Below, one piece after another: positions 45,717-53,240 of a stretch of DNA of 64,000 nt. The notes beneath the pieces were generated by a model that ran no database searches, was not told the origin of the DNA, and saw only the letters and a program-made list of their open reading frames with translations. A program made the translations under genes and the position numbers. The stretch is taken from the NCBI GenBank assembly GCA_020445255.1, contig JAGRGY010000002.1:124001-188000 (forward strand), in the 5' to 3' direction. Each line of letters opens with the position of its first letter. Position 1 is the first letter of the stretch. This DNA comes from Gammaproteobacteria bacterium. GTDB taxonomy: Bacteria; Pseudomonadota; Gammaproteobacteria; Chromatiales; Chromatiaceae.

Positions 45717-48119
45717 CTATGGGATGGCGCCTCCCTCGTCATCCGCCTTGGCGTGGATCCAGGTAACGGCCGTGTCGAAGTCGTCACCCAGCTTCTTGCC
45801 CAGGTAGGTCTTGTCCGCAGCCTTCAGCGCCACGTTGTTTTCATTCGATTCGTGGCATGCAGGACATTTCAGCGGCCCACGGCTGCCATCAGGGTTGTAC
45901 TGCGGCGGCTGGTTGTAACTCGTCGTGTCGATGCGCGACGCGACCGGGAACAGACCGTGAATGGACTGGTGACAGGCCTGGCAGGCCAGTCCCCCGTGCC
46001 CCTTCGAGTAGCGCATCGAGCTGTACTTGCCCGGCTGGTTGATCGGAAACGCAATCCCGCCCTGACCTTCCACAAACGGGGCGGCATGGCAGTCGGCGCA
46101 GTGAGGTACGCCTGGAGACAGCCAGTAATCCCGACCGTGCGTCGCCGCATCGTAGGGCACCGCCACCGCACCGTCGGCACCTTCGGGCAGCTTTAGCGAA
46201 GCGAGGTCGACCTTCGGATCGGCTGACAGGATGCTTACGTTGACATCGCCGTCCTCGTCCTTGTGCACCAGTGGCTTGCCGCCCGCGGTCGCAATGACCG
46301 CGATATCCGGTACGAGACGGTCGCGCGACCACACCCGGAGGATATCCTTCATGTCTTCCTTCTTGGCCGAGAAGGTGCTCGGCGTCGTGCGCGGATCCAT
46401 CCAGTTGTTGGTCAGCTCGTCGACGCTCATCCCCAGGGCTTTGGCGATCTCTGGCAGCGACTTGTCGCGCAGCGTCTCGCCATCCTGCGCGAAGGCATCG
46501 GTGATGTGATCCCGCTGGTACAGTTCCCTGCTCAGCTGGTTGTGGCAGTTGGTGCACCACAGGCCCTTGCCGTTCTCGCCGTTGCCGATCTTAGAGACAT
46601 TGGCCTGCAGCCACTCACCGATCGCGTTGAGGTGCTCGGGCGTCTCCGCCCCATCCTTGTCCTTGCCCGGATTGGAATGCACGTCGCGCCCGACGTAGCA
46701 GCCGCCTTTGGAATTGCGGTTGTCGCCGTCGGCATTGGTATTGTGGCCATCCGCCGTGATCGGGTAATCGTCAAGCGTGTGGTCCTCGCGGTGGGCCGGA
46801 TGACAACCCTGGCACGCGCCGGTGCGTCCCTGCGAATCGGACATCGACCGCGTCGACAGGTGTGCGGTATGGATGGCCTGGCTGAGCGGCTCGATCACCT
46901 CGTCCGGATTTTTCGCCTTCTTGTCGACGTCGCCGACCTTCTTCGCGTTGATGACACCGATGACGTTGTCGGCGTGGCACTTCTGGCACAGCACCGGATC
47001 GCGGCCGAGGCGGTTCTCGCGACGGTTGCCGTCGTAGTTCTTGAGGAAATCGGTGCCGTGTTTTGCGTCATGCAGCTCGAGCACCGACACCGACGTCGCC
47101 TTGAGCCCGGCGATCCAGTCGTTGGCGCCGAGTCCTTTCCAGAAGGCCTTTTCGGCAATGTAGAGCGTGTGCTCCTTGCCGTTGGCGTTCTCGTTCGCGT
47201 GGCAATTCGAACAATTCGGCACGTCGATCGGATTGGTTCCGACAAAGGCGACGGGCTTGTCGGTATGGCTGTCGATGATCGGCTGGCCGCTGTCGGCATC
47301 AACCAGTTCCACGCGCGCCTCCTGGTACGGCGTGATGTCGGTCTCTACCAGATGCAGCGGGTTGCGGTTCGACACGTCGTCTTCGAACGGCGTCAGCGGC
47401 AGGCCGAGCGCCTCCCAGATCCCGGGATTGGTCAGCACGATCGGTACGTTGTCCAGCACGGGGCCTTTGGTGTACACGATCGTTCCGGTTTCCCCGGAGT
47501 ATTTCAGGAAACCGTCATTCAGCGGCTGTCCGGTGGGACCCTGATCGGTGCCGATCTTGAGCTCGTGCCCGACCCGCAGCTTCTCGCTGTCTTTGCTGGT
47601 GTTCTTCGGATTCGACCCTTCCAGGTCCTTGTAGATGTACAGGTGATCGAGGTAGGCGTTGGCGACGTTCTCGTCGTCTTCGTACTTGCCGTTGCCGTTC
47701 ACATCATAGGGCACACGCCAGTAGAACAGCTTGGCGCCTTCCGAAAAACTGTTGTTGATGTGGCCGTAACGGAGCCGCATTCGCCGGTCATTCTCGTCGT
47801 CCACCAATATGGTCGGGTCCTTTTCGTCGGCACCCAGCAACGCCGGGAGCCCCTTCGCTCCGACGCCGGTGCGGACGACCTGGCTCTGAATCGAGTTGTA
47901 CGGCGGCAGCACGCAGCAGTAGCTGAAATCGAAGCCGGTACAGTGCATGCCCAGTTCATAGTTGATCGTGATGTTGTAGTCGTTCTTCGGCTTTACGACC
48001 TCTGCCTGCACGACGCTGGAAAACGCCAGCGCGCCGAACAGGCCTGCACATGCCGATATCACCACGGCCCGGTGGCTGCGGATTGCGCCCCGGCTGTTAC
48101 CTCTCGCTGCTTCTGTCAT
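45717..48119 (-). CDS. Exported heptaheme c-type cytochrome
   Basis: An 800-residue protein with signal peptide (about 1-39, ending VVQA). Its ~260-residue heme-free N-terminal domain contains MHCTGFDFSYCCV. Seven CxxCH heme sites follow: CSNCH (303), CQKCH (378), CQGCH (436), CTNCH (522), CADCH (674), CQACH (713) and CPACH (752). There are many extra His residues as possible distal ligands. The size and spacing do not match NrfA, HAO or MtrA as I know them. It has no lipobox, so it is periplasmic or secreted rather than lipid-anchored. A TlpA-like thioredoxin lies upstream and a parvulin downstream. Respiratory or extracellular electron transfer is plausible; the partner is unknown. Confidence 0.88.
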   Translation of the reverse strand: MTEAARGNSRGAIRSHRAVVISACAGLFGALAFSSVVQAEVVKPKNDYNITINYELGMHCTGFDFSYCCVLPPYNSIQSQVVRTGVGAKGLPALLGADEKDPTILVDDENDRRMRLRYGHINNSFSEGAKLFYWRVPYDVNGNGKYEDDENVANAYLDHLYIYKDLEGSNPKNTSKDSEKLRVGHELKIGTDQGPTGQPLNDGFLKYSGETGTIVYTKGPVLDNVPIVLTNPGIWEALGLPLTPFEDDVSNRNPLHLVETDITPYQEARVELVDADSGQPIIDSHTDKPVAFVGTNPIDVPNCSNCHANENANGKEHTLYIAEKAFWKGLGANDWIAGLKATSVSVLELHDAKHGTDFLKNYDGNRRENRLGRDPVLCQKCHADNVIGVINAKKVGDVDKKAKNPDEVIEPLSQAIHTAHLSTRSMSDSQGRTGACQGCHPAHREDHTLDDYPITADGHNTNADGDNRNSKGGCYVGRDVHSNPGKDKDGAETPEHLNAIGEWLQANVSKIGNGENGKGLWCTNCHNQLSRELYQRDHITDAFAQDGETLRDKSLPEIAKALGMSVDELTNNWMDPRTTPSTFSAKKEDMKDILRVWSRDRLVPDIAVIATAGGKPLVHKDEDGDVNVSILSADPKVDLASLKLPEGADGAVAVPYDAATHGRDYWLSPGVPHCADCHAAPFVEGQGGIAFPINQPGKYSSMRYSKGHGGLACQACHQSIHGLFPVASRIDTTSYNQPPQYNPDGSRGPLKCPACHESNENNVALKAADKTYLGKKLGDDFDTAVTWIHAKADDEGGAIP

Positions 48120-49232
48120 GAATGCTCCCCCTTGCTTTTCTGTTTGTCAGTAACGCCAGTAACTCGGCCCGACAGGCCGGCGTCAGATTCCCGATAACCC
48201 TACCGACCGGCACGGGTGCTCGGCTCATACCCACGTCCATGGGAAATTGGCAGGCACCAGGCCCTGCGACGCAACAGCGGCACAAACCGGTGGTTGCCTT
48301 GTTGTACGGGTCCCGCCAGGACCGGTCGAACCAATAGCCGGTTCAAGACGCGGGCGATTCCGCCGGCACGTCAACCGGCACCGCAGGCTCTCCCCCAGCA
48401 ATTTCAACGCCAACACTGTTTTTTTTATTGAACAATGAGTTATGTGTAACTCTCCGCGGCTTCATCGTTGCGCTGTCGCAACACAGAAACGCATTTTTTT
48501 GCCGTGGCCTGGCCCTCGCAGGTCCGTTGCTCGGGATACCTGAACGCACTTCCGCGCAACGTTCGAGGTACTGAATGTTGGAACCACATGTCCGCAACCC
48601 CATGAAAGACGATAGGATTGACGCGGGCACGCTTCAGGTACGGCTTGTGTCTGCCACGAGGATTCTAGGTGGCTTGTTTGCACCGGGTGTTAAGGGAACG
48701 TTAAGGGGACGCGTGCCGTATCTACTGTTGCAACGATGCGGCAACGAGCCGGTACCTGAGGAGTCCGCAGACAAGGGGCAACGTGGGTTGTTCAAGGTAG
48801 GACGCAGCACCGTAGGGTCCGCTCTCTACATCCCGGGCATCCCCTGGCGAAAGCGCTGAATCCCGAGGCGGTCGACGCTCCCCGCCCGCCAGTCGGTTCG
48901 CTGTGTGACGACGTCGACCCAAGGCCCCCTGCAGCGCGAACGCGTCAAACCCGATCCTGGCGGACATAGCGGGGCAATCACTTCATCATTGCAAGCGGTT
49001 TTCAGGCCTGCCGGGTGTCATGGACCGGGTACAACCAGGTTCCGGATGAGCCGCTTGAGGCGCTGTCCGGGTTTATCTACGCCACCCGGACACGGACCGA
49101 CACAAGGTGCGTCATGAATTTTCTGACCGTGCGCTTGGCCAGATGAAGAAACGATTTCACGACATTGCACCGCGCCGCCGCTGCAACAAGGGCGACCGGT
49201 GCGTTGATCCGAAACAAGGTGGATACACCAGG
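48120..49232. other. 1.1-kb region without a convincing gene
   Basis: This gap separates the divergent cytochrome and TlpA-like genes. It is less GC-rich than its surroundings, with an eight-T run in TGTTTTTTTTATTGAACAATG near 48416 and an AT-rich stretch to 48490 that may hold the cytochrome promoter. Short frames exist (for example 48575-48859 on +) but have no recognisable domain, start signal or composition of a gene. GTTAAGGG occurs twice within 48689-48710. I see no tRNA, terminator or repeat array. Confidence 0.4.
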
Positions 49233-49766
49233 ATGTATCAGCTGACCGCTTTTCGATGCGCCGCATTGTTCTTGCTGATCGGCGGAATTGCACCGTCGAT
49301 CGAACGGGCATACGCAATATCGGAATCGCGACCCGAGGTCAGCGGAGAACAGACGGCACCCCCATTGATCCTCCCCGACCTCGAAGGTCGGCAGCGCAGT
49401 CTCGACGAATGGCGTGGCAAGGTGTTGCTGGTGAACTTCTGGGCCAGCTGGTGTGCACCCTGCCAGGCCGAGATTCCACGGTTGGTGAGGATGCAGCAAC
49501 GATACGGCGACAAGGGGTTTCAGGTCGTTGGAGTGGGTATCGATACCGCGCGCCCGCTGGCAAATGTTCGTCGCAGCCTGGGGATCAACTACCCGATACT
49601 GGTGCTCGACCCGGATCGCGCTGGGCCACTTTTGCGCCTCTGGGGAAATGCCGCACGCTATGTGCCGTATTCGGTGCTTGTCGACAGGGACAATCGGGTC
49701 GTCTACCGCCAGTCCGGCGAAGTGGAGGACACGGTATTCGCGGATTTCATCTCGCCGCGTTTGTAG
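49233..49766 (+). CDS. TlpA/ResA-like exported thioredoxin
   Basis: A 177-residue protein with a signal peptide or anchor (MYQLTAFRCAALFLLIGGIA, then ending ERAYA near residue 28). The thioredoxin fold is of TlpA/ResA type: APPLILPDLEGRQRSLDEWR, LLVNFWASWCAPCQAEIPRL (CAPC active site) and GVGIDTARPLANVRRSLG. The cis-Pro segment is RYVPYSVLVDRD. Such proteins reduce disulfides in the periplasm, often apocytochrome c heme sites. The divergent heptaheme cytochrome makes that role attractive here. The reading frame is open for 42 codons upstream, but the ATG at 49233 gives the proper signal peptide. Confidence 0.88.
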   Translation: MYQLTAFRCAALFLLIGGIAPSIERAYAISESRPEVSGEQTAPPLILPDLEGRQRSLDEWRGKVLLVNFWASWCAPCQAEIPRLVRMQQRYGDKGFQVVGVGIDTARPLANVRRSLGINYPILVLDPDRAGPLLRLWGNAARYVPYSVLVDRDNRVVYRQSGEVEDTVFADFISPRL

Positions 49767-49833
49767 CATCCGACCGGCTGTCGGAGCTGACGAGCTCGCG
49801 GCCGATGAGGTATCGACGGCAACAATTGCCTGC

Positions 49834-50192
49834 CATCCTCGAGCAACCTGGTCGCGGCGCTCGCGACCCGCGTGGTTGCGATCGCCGAGGTCGCCGGAGA
49901 AGATCACGTGCTGCGCCGCGTCACAGTGACCGACACGGCAGTCGACCCACGCCGAACCCGAGGGTGTGCCCGGCGCGCTGGAAGCGGATCGCGAGTGTCT
50001 TGTCGCCTTGCGTTTCGGTCGTCTGCCACTGGCCGAACGGCAGCGGCAGGATCATGCGTTCGCACCCTTGCCGGAAGTCTCCGCGCCCTGAAACAGGCCG
50101 CAGTTAATCAGGATCGCATCGTCGGCGCTCGGCCGCAGCTCATGGCCGGAACCGGTAACGCCACCTACGGCGCCGTGAAGGGGGATTTCCAT
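49834..50192 (-). pseudogene. Decayed, internally deleted copy of the beta-CASP hydrolase gene
   Basis: Read from ATG at 50192 on the minus strand, the first 46 codons match the intact gene at 42067-43467 (about 41 of 46 residues identical, through GLFQGAETSGKGANA), then a TGA stops the frame. The DNA continues to align with the intact gene but skips 235 bp. The break falls at GCGTTCG, which occurs in the intact gene at both 43096-43102 and 43331-43337, and once here at 50056-50062. A second skip is apparent near 49876. The remnant covers the first zinc motif deletion, so no functional product is expected. Confidence 0.8.
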
Positions 50193-50434
50193 CTGCGTTC
50201 ACTTGCATCCGTGTGATCGTACGACGCGGATTTAACCGCAGAACGCCGTGAATTGCCGGGACCATGGGTGGCTTTCAGCCATGAGCTGTCGCCGGGTGGC
50301 GCCTGATCGGGTTCCGGTCGGCCTATACTCCCGGTGGCCATGGTTGCGCCAGCCGCAGGGTCTTACACCGGACCGATCACGCATATTCGCCATGGCCTCC
50401 CGGGTTGGCAACTACAACTATTTGGAGAGTCCAC

Positions 50435-50725
50435 ATGACAACGTTCGTCAGTCTCATAAATCTGACCGATCAAGGCATTCGGAACGTCAAAGAATCCCCA
50501 CACCGTTTCGAGGCATTCAAGGAAATGGCCGCCAAACATGGGCTAGCGGTCAAGTCCGTGTACTACACGGTTGGCCAGTTCGACATGATCGTGATAATCG
50601 AAGGTAGTGAACAATCGGCCATCGCGTCGCTGTTGGCCACCAATGCATTGGGGAACATCCGGTCTCAAACGATGCTTGCCTACTCGGTCGACGAAATGAA
50701 ACACATAACCGCGATGATGCCTTAG
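50435..50725 (+). CDS. GYD-domain protein
   Basis: A 96-residue protein of the GYD (ferredoxin-like, dimeric alpha/beta barrel) family. It has FVSLINLTDQGIRNVKESPH, VKSVYYTVGQFDMIVIIEG and the C-terminal RSQTMLAYSVDEM. The family's eponymous G-Y/F-D appears as GQFD. Function is generally unknown. GGAGAG lies six bases before ATG at 50435. It lies between two remnants, yet is intact. Confidence 0.88.
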   Translation: MTTFVSLINLTDQGIRNVKESPHRFEAFKEMAAKHGLAVKSVYYTVGQFDMIVIIEGSEQSAIASLLATNALGNIRSQTMLAYSVDEMKHITAMMP

Positions 50726-50734
50726 TCATTTCGC

Positions 50735-50954
50735 AGATCGCGGGAATCCTGTCACTTCCCTGCCGAGCGAAGGGACTCAATTGCGCCGGCGGGCCGCCTG
50801 CTATTGGCCGCCAAGCCAACGAGCCGCCTATGAAGCGGCTTCTACGTCTTTTCCCGGCCACTAGCTGACGATAGCGACAATCGATCAGCAAATTCCAAAA
50901 GCTAAAATTGGGGACGTTCCAAATCCCGATTGTCGACCAGCAACTGTCGTGATT
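50735..50954. other. Mobile-element-like debris upstream of the IS91 remnant
   Basis: Non-coding stretch with AAATTGGGGACGTTCCAAAT near 50906 and GGGACCTGACCCCC at 50956-50969. Motifs like these are familiar to me from the edges of REP-associated tyrosine transposase (RAYT) loci, but no such transposase remains here. Identification is by memory of the motif only. Confidence 0.3.
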
Positions 50955-51170
50955 CGGGACCTGACCCCCGCTTCCGCCATAACCTACCGCATTGCCGTTG
51001 GGGGTGAGCCGCAGGCGGGGCGCAAGGTATTCACGCTGCAGACGCTGCCGGCGATTGATGAGCCCTTCGATGCCGGGGTCGGCTAGGTCGCAGAGTTCTC
51101 CCTTCACGCCGGTGTAGCGGCGCGGGCGGATCAACGCCAGAAACTCGAGCGGTTGTGTCGGTGTATTGGT
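50955..51170 (+). pseudogene. Remnant of an IS91-family transposase
   Basis: Translating the frame of 50955 gives RDLTPASAITYRIAVGGEPQ, then GRKVFTLQTLPAIDEPF and, after an in-frame TAG at 51084-51086, VAEFSLHAGVAARADQRQKL ERLCRCIGR (written in two parts). This is the central Y2-transposase segment of IS91-type elements, usually ...GKVAGFSLHAG...RLCRYISR. It is truncated at both ends and interrupted by the stop, so it is inactive. It lies 200 bp upstream of darT, marking past element activity at this locus. From about 51170 the resemblance ends. Confidence 0.7.
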
Positions 51171-51371
51171 CGGGACGGCTACTTCGGAAAAGCGCCTATT
51201 GCGGACGCCGTCGGGAAAGCCGGCGTGCCTGGCCGACGGCAGATTCCTGGACCGTCCAAGCGAGACTGCCCGCTGCGAGCGAGCCAACAAACAGGTTGCT
51301 TGTTTATACTGCCTAGACACTTATGTCGCTCCATACAGAGTGAAACTATGGAAAAACACGGAGTTCGATAA

Positions 51372-52013
51372 TTGACTGTTCCTGCACAGCCCAAGGTCTA
51401 CCACATCGTGCATGTGGATCGGCTGCCATCGATTATTGCGAGCAATGGTCTTTTCTGTGATGCGGAAATGGCAGAACGTGCTGGGCTCGGCACCACTATC
51501 GGCATGAGCAGCATCAAAGCAAGGCGGCTGAATGAGCTAACTTTGGATAGTCATCCTGGGTTGTATGTTGGCGAGTGTGTGCCTTTCTACTTCTGCCCTC
51601 GTTCCATCATGCTTTATTTGATCTATCAGGCGAACCACCCGGAGCTGAGCTATCGTGGCGGACAAGGGCCGATCGTGCATCTGGAATTCGACCTGCAAGC
51701 TGCTGCCCAGTGGGCGGAGGCGAACGGCAGACGGTGGGCATTTACGCTGTCGAACGCAGGGTCGCGATTTTTCGAGGATCGTTGTGACTTATCCCAGTTG
51801 CATGAAATTGAGTGGGATGCGGTTCAAGCGAGGAATTGGGCATCTTGCAAAGAAGGAAAGCAGGCAGAATTCCTTGTTGAAACAAGCTTTCCTTGGGAAT
51901 TAGTCGAACGCGTCGGCGTGCTCAGCAATACGACTTATCACCAGGCGGCACATGCGATAACCGCGCATGTCCACAAACCAATATTAGAAATAAGAGCCGA
52001 CTGGTATTACTGA
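51372..52013 (+). CDS. darT: DarT: DNA thymidine ADP-ribosyltransferase toxin
   Basis: A 213-residue DarT-family (DUF4433) toxin that ADP-ribosylates thymidine in single-stranded DNA and is counteracted by DarG. The N-terminus PKVYHIVHVDRLPSIIASNG is the family's NAD-binding opening. Arg51 in SSIKARR and Glu166 in KQAEFLVE sit where the characterised catalytic Arg and Glu lie. FYFCPRSIMLYLI and the C-terminal tail also fit. It starts at TTG 51372 with GGAG at 51360-51363, eight bases upstream. A TATACT near 51305 may be a -10 box. The toxin appears full length and potentially active. Codon use and base composition differ from the core genes. Confidence 0.93.
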   Translation: MTVPAQPKVYHIVHVDRLPSIIASNGLFCDAEMAERAGLGTTIGMSSIKARRLNELTLDSHPGLYVGECVPFYFCPRSIMLYLIYQANHPELSYRGGQGPIVHLEFDLQAAAQWAEANGRRWAFTLSNAGSRFFEDRCDLSQLHEIEWDAVQARNWASCKEGKQAEFLVETSFPWELVERVGVLSNTTYHQAAHAITAHVHKPILEIRADWYY

Positions 52014-52026
52014 TGAGGGTTACAAA

Positions 52027-53070
52027 ATGATCGAATACAAGGTAGGCAATATCCTCACTGAGGATGCCGAGGCCATTATCAATACGGTCAACTGTGTCGG
52101 GGTGATGGGGCGTGGCATTGCGCTCCAGTTCAAGAAGGCTTTCCCAGAGAACTTCACGGCCTATGCTTCCGCCTGTAAGCGCGAAGAGGTGCAGCCGGGG
52201 CACATGTTTGTCTATGACATGGGTGGCCTCACCCATCCGCGCTATATCGTTAACTTCCCCACCAAGCGCCATTGGCGTGGGAAAAGCCGCATGGCGGATA
52301 TAGAGTCGGGCCTGTCGGCTCTGGTCAGCGAGATCCGCGATCGTGGCATCCAGTCTATCGCGATTCCGCCCCTCGGCAGTGGACTGGGCGGCCTGGAATG
52401 GTCAGAGGTGCGCACGCGCATAGAACAGGCAATGGCCGGGCTCGAGGGTGTGCGGGTCATTGTTTTTGAGCCCAAGGGTGCGCCAGCGGCAGAGAAGATG
52501 GTACGGAATCGCGAGGTGCCGAATATGACGCCGGGCCGGGCGGCATTGGTCGAGTTGATGCACCGCTACCTTGGTGGATTACTCGATCCCTTTGTCACCT
52601 TGCTGGAGGTGCATAAGCTCATGTACTTCATGCAGGAAGCGGAACAGCCATTACGACTCAGATTCAAGCAGGCCCACTATGGTCCTTATGCAGAGAACCT
52701 GAGTCATGTGCTAAATGCCATTGAGGGGCACATGGTATCCGGTTACGCCGATGGAGGTGACGCTCCTGACAAGCCTCTGAAACTTGTGCCGGGGGCCATA
52801 GTTGAGGCCTCAGCTTTTCTCGAAAAGAATGTAGAGACGCGAGCCCGCTTCGACCGTGTCACCAAGCTTGTGGAGGGCTTCGAGTCACCTTTCGGGTTGG
52901 AATTGTTGGCGACGGTGCATTGGGTGATGAAGCACGAGAACACTCGTTCGCTGGATGAGGTGGTTCAGCGTGTCCACGCTTGGAATACCCATAAAAAGCA
53001 GTTTAGTCCGCGCCAGATTGGCTTGGCGATGGATGTGCTGTCGAAGCAAGGTTGGGTGGCAACTCGCTAA
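52027..53070 (+). CDS. darG: DarG: macrodomain ADP-ribosyl glycohydrolase antitoxin
   Basis: A 347-residue antitoxin. The N-terminal macrodomain (1-155) has IINTVNCVGVMGRGIALQFK, YIVNFPTKRHWRGKSRMADI and IPPLGSGLGGLEW, the elements that bind ADP-ribose and strip it from DNA. The C-terminal part (about 175-347), with LLEVHKLMYFMQEAEQPLRL and HYGPYAENLSHVL, resembles the DUF4065/Panacea-type helical domain that directly binds DarT. It follows darT by 13 nt with GAGGG ahead of the ATG. The pair is complete and should act as a toxin-antitoxin system with anti-phage function. Confidence 0.93.
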   Translation: MIEYKVGNILTEDAEAIINTVNCVGVMGRGIALQFKKAFPENFTAYASACKREEVQPGHMFVYDMGGLTHPRYIVNFPTKRHWRGKSRMADIESGLSALVSEIRDRGIQSIAIPPLGSGLGGLEWSEVRTRIEQAMAGLEGVRVIVFEPKGAPAAEKMVRNREVPNMTPGRAALVELMHRYLGGLLDPFVTLLEVHKLMYFMQEAEQPLRLRFKQAHYGPYAENLSHVLNAIEGHMVSGYADGGDAPDKPLKLVPGAIVEASAFLEKNVETRARFDRVTKLVEGFESPFGLELLATVHWVMKHENTRSLDEVVQRVHAWNTHKKQFSPRQIGLAMDVLSKQGWVATR

Positions 53071-53206
53071 GGATACGTGGGTAGGTAATGGATAAGTACT
53101 ATAGATGTCCGCGAATACGCGCTCGAATATACGTGGCGATTGGATCTTCTCGGGGCCGGGTGTCCGCTATGCGTCCGATTCGGTGGGCGGATAAGAGAAC
53201 CGCCAA

Positions 53207-53232
53207 TGTCCGTTTCGGTCGCAAAGCAGACA
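53207..53232. repeat. Imperfect 26-bp inverted repeat at the ileS 3' end
   Basis: TGTCCGTTT and AAGCAGACA arms around CGGTCGCA (53207-53232), 9 bp beyond the ileS stop. A related TGTCCGC occurs at 53161. The gap 53071-53240 otherwise shows nothing. It may be a minus-strand terminator (no T-run) or part of a dispersed short repeat; I cannot tell. Confidence 0.3.
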
Positions 53233-53240
53233 GAAACCCA

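Noticed and set aside
46263..48197. A 644-codon plus-strand frame opposite the cytochrome
   Set aside because: Seven CxxCH motifs and a signal peptide on the minus strand settle which strand codes.
48575..48859. A 94-codon plus-strand frame in the large gap
   Set aside because: No ribosome binding site, no recognisable domain, and composition unlike nearby genes; could be real but is unsupported.
49077..49907. A 276-codon minus-strand frame opposite the TlpA-like gene
   Set aside because: Antisense to a protein with signal peptide and CAPC thioredoxin motif.
48120..53240. A prophage or integrative element with an integrase
   Set aside because: No integrase, recombinase, phage structural gene or tRNA attachment duplication is present; only an IS91 fragment remains.
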